Assembly (NCBI GenBank): GCA_030490835.1 | Contig: CM059972.1 | Location: 58,757,563-58,821,562, forward strand | Source: Annona cherimola | Lineage: Eukaryota > Streptophyta > Magnoliopsida > Magnoliales > Annonaceae | Reading direction: 5' to 3' | Length of the DNA: 64,000 nt | In this document: positions 58,507-64,000 of the stretch, piece by piece | How the letters are laid out: the number at the start of each line of letters is the position of its first letter | Position numbering within the stretch: position 1 is the stretch's first letter | The notes under the pieces: model-generated | Told to the model about the DNA's origin: nothing | The model's input: the letters and a program-made list of their open reading frames with translations, nothing else | Databases searched by the model: none | Program-made: the position numbers and the translations under genes

Positions 58507-59460
58507 TTACATGTTAGCCCACATGTGCCCTGCTATCTTATCTTTTTTTCCTTCCAAGCATTCCTTGCTTCTATAGACACCCCCAATCATGATCTCCACC
58601 TCCTCTTCTTCATCTTCAGCATGGATAACGTCATCGTTGGAAAGTAATGGTTCCTCTTCTATTACGCAAGGAAGTTTGGGGCCATCCATCATGGTCATAT
58701 AATTGTGGAGAACAGCAAATGCAATTACAATATGCACTAGAACTCTATACTGGTATGAAGTGGCCACTTGAAGTACAAAGAATCTCTTCTTCCAAATTAT
58801 GAAAAGTCTATCAATGGTTGTGCGCGAGTGTGTGTGCCTAACATTGAATAATTCTTGGAGATTTTTCAATGTCCTACAATGCCCATAATTACTCATGTGG
58901 GGTGCCATAAAATTAGGCACATAGGCATATCCGACATCAACCAAGTAATAACGACTTATGGCAAAATGCAAGCTATAAAGTTATTCGTATTCATGTGTGA
59001 CTAAAAGCAGTTAGAGATTTCTATTGGAAAAGGCAGACATTTTACCTTGTGGTACAGTGAAACGTTTGGCAGTCCAATCCAGTACAACTTGGAGGACTTT
59101 TGCATTGTGTGCATTGCCTTCCCAACCAGCTAAAGTGTATGTGAACTTCAAATTGAAGCCACTTGCTATCATAACATTTTGAGTTGAATTACTATGATGG
59201 TTTCTAAACACAAGTGCATTTTCAGAGGGAGGTAAGACAGAAATGTGAGTACCGTCAATAGCTCCAATGCACCCCTACCAAGTATGCACGTGGTTATTAA
59301 AGCATTGAAGTTATAGATTATAGGACATAAAAAGTACTAAGCATACCTGAAAATAAGGTACTAGAGTTGGGTCTGAGTTAATCTTAGGATGGATTTTATT
59401 TCTAGGGTAAGAGATGCAATCCTCGTATAGTTGGAGAATTGCTCGAAGATACCTATGAAA
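58507..59460 (-). pseudogene. PIF/Harbinger transposase (DDE_4 type), partial and broken
   Basis: Minus-strand exon 1 (about 59346-59460) reads LYEDCISYPRNKIHPKINSD and ends PYFQ|GTATGC. After an intron ending GGTAG, exon 2 (59011 to about 59275) reads GCIGAIDGTHISVLPPSENA and FTYTLAGWEGNAHNAKVL. Exon 3 (58507-58971) reads YYLVDVGYAYVPNFMAP and LFNVRHTHSRTTIDRLF, then HIVIAFAVLHNYM. The first catalytic Asp (AIDGTH) and the second (YLVDVGY) are present. The third acidic residue, normally Glu in an IER motif, reads Asp (TIDRLF). The splice between exons 2 and 3 does not join in frame with the obvious sites, and the N-terminal helix-turn-helix part is missing. This class excises and inserts PIF and Tourist elements at TWA targets. 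Confidence 0.85.
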
Positions 59461-59751
59461 ATGATAGTACACATCTTCCCAGATATACAAAAGTACACAC
59501 TTATAGTCCTATTTCAAACATTATGTGTCAGAGTGTGCAGAAAAATGGTCATTTGTTCATCAATTGTTAAGTATATTGTTAATTGTAGGAATCCTTTGTT
59601 CTTCATTAGATCATGAATAACTCTCGTTAGATTGCTAAGTCATAATCGTGAACTTTGAACTTATTTATTCCTCCTCCTCTTAGGTTATTACAGTGGCAAA
59701 GCAAAAGACGACATATGCCCTACATCGTCGAATAATTTCTCACACTACATT
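59461..59751. other. Stretch between transposase and TRIM array
   Basis: No gene supported. The missing transposase N-terminus is not recognisable here. Confidence 0.4.
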
Positions 59752-62700
59752 TGTGATATCCCACATCGGTTAGGATGAGGGGGGAGCTTGGGTTATAAGT
59801 GGAGGCCACTAGGTACCTCAATGAGGCGCCTTTTGGGGAAGGAAGGGATACGCGTGAACCCAGAGGGGCAAAACCTTGCGGGCCGATGCCCAAAGCGGAC
59901 AATACCTTACAGTTAGGCCTGGGGTGTTACAAATGTTATCAGGGCCGACTCCCGACCTCCGGCCGATGGTGTCCAGCGGGGACGCTGGAGCCCCAAGGGG
60001 GGTGAATGTGATATCCCACATCGGTTAGGATGAGGGGGGAGCCTGGGTTATAAGTGGAAGCTGCCAGGTACCTTAGTGAGGCACCTTCTGGGGAAGGACG
60101 GGATGTGCGTGAACCCAGAAGGGCAAAACCGTGCTGGCCGAGGCCCAAAGCGGACAATACCTTACTGTTAGGCCTGGGGCGTTACAAATGGTATCAGAGC
60201 CGACTCCCGACCTCCGGCCGATGGTGTCCAGCGGGGACGCTAGAGCTCCAAGGGGAGGTGAATGTGATATCCCACATCGGTTAGGATGAGGGGGAGCCTG
60301 GGCTATAAGTGGAGGCCGCCAGGTACCTCAGTGAGACGCCTTTTGGGGAAGGACGGGATGCGCGTGAACCCAGAAGGGCAAAACTGTGCGGGCCGAGGCC
60401 CAAAGCGGACAATACCTTACTGTTAGGCCGGCGGCGTTACAAAATCGTATCAGAGCCGACTCCCGACCTCCGGCCGATGGTGTCCAGCGGGGACGCTGGA
60501 GCCCGAAGGGGGGGGGGGTGAATGTGATATCCCACATCAGATAGGATGAGGGGGAGCCTGAGCTATAAGTGGAGGCCGCTAGGTACCTCAGTGAGGCGCC
60601 TTTTGGGGAAGGACGGGATGCGCGTGAACCCAGAAGGGCAAAACCGTGCGGGCCGAGGCCCAAAGCGGACAATACCTTACTGTTAGGCCTGGGGCGTTAC
60701 AAATGGTATCAGAGCCGACTCTCGACCTCCGGCCGATGGTGTCTAGCAGGGACGCTTGAGCTCCAGGGGGGGTGAATGTGATATCCCACATCGGTTAGGA
60801 TGAGGGGTGAGCCTGGGTTATAAGTGGAGGCTGCCAGGTACCTCAGTGAGGCGCCTTTTGAGGAAGGACGGGATGCGCGTGAACCCAGAAGGGCAAAACC
60901 GTGCGGGCCGAGGCCCAAAGAGGACAATACCTTACTGTTAGGCCTGGGCGTTACAAATGGTATCAGAGCCGACTCCCGACCTCCGGCCGATGGTGTCCAG
61001 CGGGGACGCTGGAGTCCCAAGGGGGGGTGAATGTGATATCCCACATCGGTTAGGATGAGGGGGGAGCCTGAGTTATAAGTGGAGGCTGCCAGGTACCTTA
61101 GTGAGGCGCCTTTTGTGGAAGGACGAGATGCGCGTTAACCCAGAAGGGCAAAACCATGCTGGCCGAGGCCCAAAGCGGACAATAACTTATAGTTAGTCCT
61201 GGGGTGTTACAAATGGTATCAGAGCCGACTCCCGACCTCCGGCCGATGGTGTCCAGCGGGGACGCTGGAGCCCGAAGGGGGGGGGTGAATGTGATATCCC
61301 ACATCGGTTAGGATGAGGGGGAGCCTGGGCTATAAGTGGAGGCCGCCAGGTACCTTAGTGAGGCGCCTTTTGGGGAAGGACGGGATGCGCGTGAACCTAG
61401 AAGGGCAAAACCGTGCGGGCCGAGGCCCAAAGCGAACAATACCTTACTGTTAGGCCTGCGGCGTTACAAATGGTATCAGAGCCGAGGCCCAAAGCGGACA
61501 ATACCTTACTGTTAGGCTTGGGGCGTTACAAATGGTATCAAAGCTGACTCCCGACCTCCGGCCGATGGTGTCCAGCGGGGACGCTGGAGCCCCAAGGGGG
61601 GGTGAATGTGATATCCCACATCGGTTAGGATGAGGGGGAGCCTGGGCTATAAGTGGAGTCCGCAAGGTACCTCAGTGAGGCGCCTTTTGTGGAAGGACGG
61701 GATGCGCGTTAACCCAGAAGGGCAAAACCGTGCTGGCCGAGGCCCAAAGCGGACAATACCTTATAGTTAGTCCTGGGGTGTTACAAATGGTATCAGAGCC
61801 GACTCCCGCCCTCCGGCCGATGGTGTCTAGCGGGGACGCTGGAGCCCGAAGGGGGGGTGAATGTGATATCCAACATCGGTTAGGATGAGGGGGAGCCTAG
61901 GCTATAAGTGGAGGCCGCCAGGTACCTTAGTGAGGCGCCTTTTGGGGAAGGACGGGATGCGCGTGAACCCAGAAGGGCAAAACCGTGTGGGCCGAGGCCC
62001 AAAGCGAACAATACCTTACAGTTAGGCCTGCGGCGTTACAAATGGTATCAGAGCCGACTCCCGACCTCCGGCCGATGGTGTCCAGCGGGGACGCTGGATC
62101 TCCAAGGGGGGGATGAATGTGATATCCCACATCGGTTAGGATGAGGGGAGAGCCTGAGCTATAAGTGGAGGCCGCCAGTTTGGCGAAGGACGGGATGCGC
62201 GTGAACTCAGAAGGGGAAAACCATGCAGGCCGAGGCCGAAAGTGGACAATATCTTACTGTTAGGCCTGGGCGTTACAAATGGTATCAGAGCCGACTCCCG
62301 ACTTCCGGCCGACGGTGTCCAGCGGGGACGCTGGAGCCCCAAGGGGGGGTGAATGTGATATCCCACATCGGTTAAGATGAGGGGGGAGCCTGGGTTATAA
62401 GTTGAGGCTGCCAGGTACCTTAGTGAGGCGCCTTTTGGGGAAGGACGGGATGCGCGTTAACCCAGAAGGGCAAAACCGTGCTGGCCGAGGCCGAAGGCGG
62501 ACAATACCTTATAGTTAGTCCTGGGGTGTTACAAATGGTATCAGAGCCGACTCCCGACCTCCGGCCGATGGTGTCCAGCGGGGATGCTGGAGCCCGAAGG
62601 GGAGGTGAATGTGATATCCCACATCGGTTAGGATGAGGGGGAGCCTGGGCTATAAGTGGAGGCTGCCAGGTACCTCAGTGAGGCGCCTTTTGGGGAAGGA

Positions 62701-63794
62701 CGGGATGCGCGTGAACCTAGATGGGCAAAACCGTGCGTGCCGAGGCCCAAAGCGGACAATACCTTACTATTTGGCCTGGGGCGTTACAAATCGTATCAGA
62801 GCCGACTCCCGACCTCCGGCCGATGGTGTCCAGCGAGGACGGTGGAGCTCCAAGGGGGGGTGAATGTGATATCCCACATCGGTTAGGATGAGGGGGGAGC
62901 CTGGGTTATAAGTGAAGGCTGCCAGGTACCTTAGTAAGGCGCCTTTTGGGGAAGGACAGGATACGCGTGAACCCAGAAGGGCAAAACCGTGCGGGCCAAA
63001 GCCCAAAGCGGATAATACGTTACTGTTAGACTTGGGGCGTTACAAATGGTATCAAAGCGGACTCCCGACCTCCTGCCGATGGTGTCCAGTGGGGACGTTG
63101 GAGCCCCAAGGGGGGGTGAATGTGATATCCCACATCGGTTAGGATGGGAGGGGAGCCTAGGCTATAAGTGGAGGCCTCCAATTTGGGGAAGGACGGGATG
63201 AGCGTGAAGCTAGAAGGGCAAAACCATGCGAGCCGAGGCCCAAAGCGGACAATACCTTACTGTTAGGCCTGGGGCGTTACAAATGGTATCAGAGCCGACT
63301 CCCGACTTCCGGCCGATGGTGTACAGCAGGGACGCTGGAGCCCCAAGGGGGGGTGAATGTGATATCCCACATCGGTTAGGATGAAGGGGGAGCCTGGGTT
63401 ATAAGTGGAGGCTGCCAGGTACCTTAGTGAGGCGCCTTTTGGGGAAGGACGGGTTGCGCGTTAACCCAGAAGGGCAAAACCGTGCTGGCCGAGGCCCAAA
63501 GCGGACAATACCTTACTGTTAGGCCTGGGGCGTTACGAATGATATCAGAGCCGACTCCCGACTTCCGGCCGATGGTGTCCAGCGGGGACGCTGGAGCTCG
63601 AAGGGGAGGTGAATGTGATATCCCACATCGGTTAGGATGAGGGGGGGAGCCTGAGTTACAAGTGCAGGCTTCCAGGTACCTTAGTGGATTGCCTTTTAAG
63701 GAAGGACGGGATGCGCGTGAACCCAGAGGGGCAAAACCGTGCGTGCCGAGGCCCGAAGCGGACAATACCTTACTGTTAGGCCTGGGGCGTTACA
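59752..63794 (+). mobile_element. Tandem TRIM array: 16 LTRs and 15 internal segments
   Basis: LTRs of about 180 bp (TGTGATATCCCACATCGG...GGCGTTACA) start at 59752, 60007, 60263, 60523, 60777, 61032, 61290, 61607, 61862, 62118, 62354, 62610, 62865, 63121, 63358 and 63614. Each is followed, except the last, by about 75 bp that opens with a Met-tRNA primer site (AATGGTATCAGAGCC) and closes with a polypurine tract (AAGGGGGGGTGAA). Unit length is mostly 254-260 bp; 61290 is 317 bp (62-bp internal duplication), and 62118 and 63358-preceding units are 236-237 bp. LTR and primer structure identify a terminal-repeat retrotransposon in miniature, without coding capacity. LTRs contain GGCTATAAGTGG, a possible TATA element. 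After the last LTR the sequence leaves the family inside the primer site; no target duplication was found. All ORFs over the array are by-products. Confidence 0.95.
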
Positions 63795-63810
63795 AATGGT
63801 ATTAGAGAGG

Positions 63811-63942
63811 CTACAGGATGGCGGCGTAATGGGCATTGAGGCTGCCCTTGACCGGGTCAACATCTCCGAAGCTTTTGAAGTGCTTGGCTGGGTAAGGTCC
63901 TCCATGTTGACTTCCATCATTTGGAGGAGATGTCTTCTCCTT
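63811..63942 (-). CDS. Possible last exon of a gene entering from the right edge
   Basis: One minus frame, open from about 63942 to a TAG at 63811-63813, reads KTSPPNDGSQHGGPYPAKHF and then KSFGDVDPVKGSLNAHYAAI. Codon use (many GCC, CTC, AAG, TTC) looks like plant coding sequence. The family was not recognised. No start codon lies in this frame inside the window, so an upstream exon beyond 64000 would be needed. A competing frame (MEVNMEDLTQPSTSKASEML) is also open. If real, the stop codon lies 16 bp from the TRIM array, which would then form the 3' UTR region. Confidence 0.35.
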   Translation of the reverse strand, partial: KEKTSPPNDGSQHGGPYPAKHFKSFGDVDPVKGSLNAHYAAIL

Positions 63943-64000
63943 TTAGCTTCTCTCTTAGGGTGCGGCATCCGATGCTCTCCTCGGAATGGGGCCACAGTAG

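Noticed and set aside
59799..63765. Many 60-110 codon ORFs on both strands across the TRIM array
   Set aside because: They repeat with the array period, have no conserved domain and follow from its GC-rich composition.

Overview
This is an AT-rich, intron- and transposon-laden window from a flowering-plant nuclear genome. The evidence is a P-class mitochondrial PPR gene closely matching Arabidopsis At1g77360, plant Copia and Gypsy LTR retrotransposons with tRNA primer sites, Tourist-like and hAT-like miniature elements, a PIF/Harbinger transposase and a TRIM array. No rRNA, tRNA, CRISPR array or bacterial-type operon was seen. The species cannot be fixed from the sequence.

Layout. 1-2995 is the 5' part of a minus-strand Copia element (decayed gag, primer site, 1.7 kb LTR) that runs off the left edge; it cut a Gypsy LTR whose right part ends at 4552. 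4.5-11.7 kb is non-genic apart from a faint integrase remnant, a periodic TTTAATC tract and a foldback element. 11.7-15.5 kb holds a decayed, intron-containing pseudogene of the 26S proteasome subunit RPN1 (minus). A possible two-exon small gene (17.3 kb, plus) and the PPR gene (18.9-20.4 kb, minus) follow. 22.6-31.4 kb is a patchwork of miniature elements, foldback elements and gene-like fragments, including a second copy of a segment found at 15.6-16.0 kb.

31.4-49.7 kb is dominated by LTR elements: a Gypsy LTR interrupted by another solo LTR; a Copia solo LTR (same family as at 1.3-3.0 kb) interrupted by a Gypsy solo LTR, each with target-site duplications; and a very young 5.17 kb element (44525-49690) with two LTRs differing at one base. 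That element has an Asp-tRNA-type primer site and only one long ORF, of unrecognised function. 50.7-54.0 kb is an intron-containing pseudogene of mitochondrial ribosomal protein uL4 (plus). 57.1-59.5 kb holds degenerate RNase H-type and PIF/Harbinger transposase fragments. 59752-63794 is a tandem array of a miniature LTR retrotransposon (TRIM): 16 LTRs alternating with 15 internal segments. It lies 16 bp from the stop codon of a possible gene entering from the right edge.

The PPR gene is the only confidently intact conventional gene. The window mainly records repeated transposition, LTR-LTR recombination to solo LTRs, and decay of former genes.
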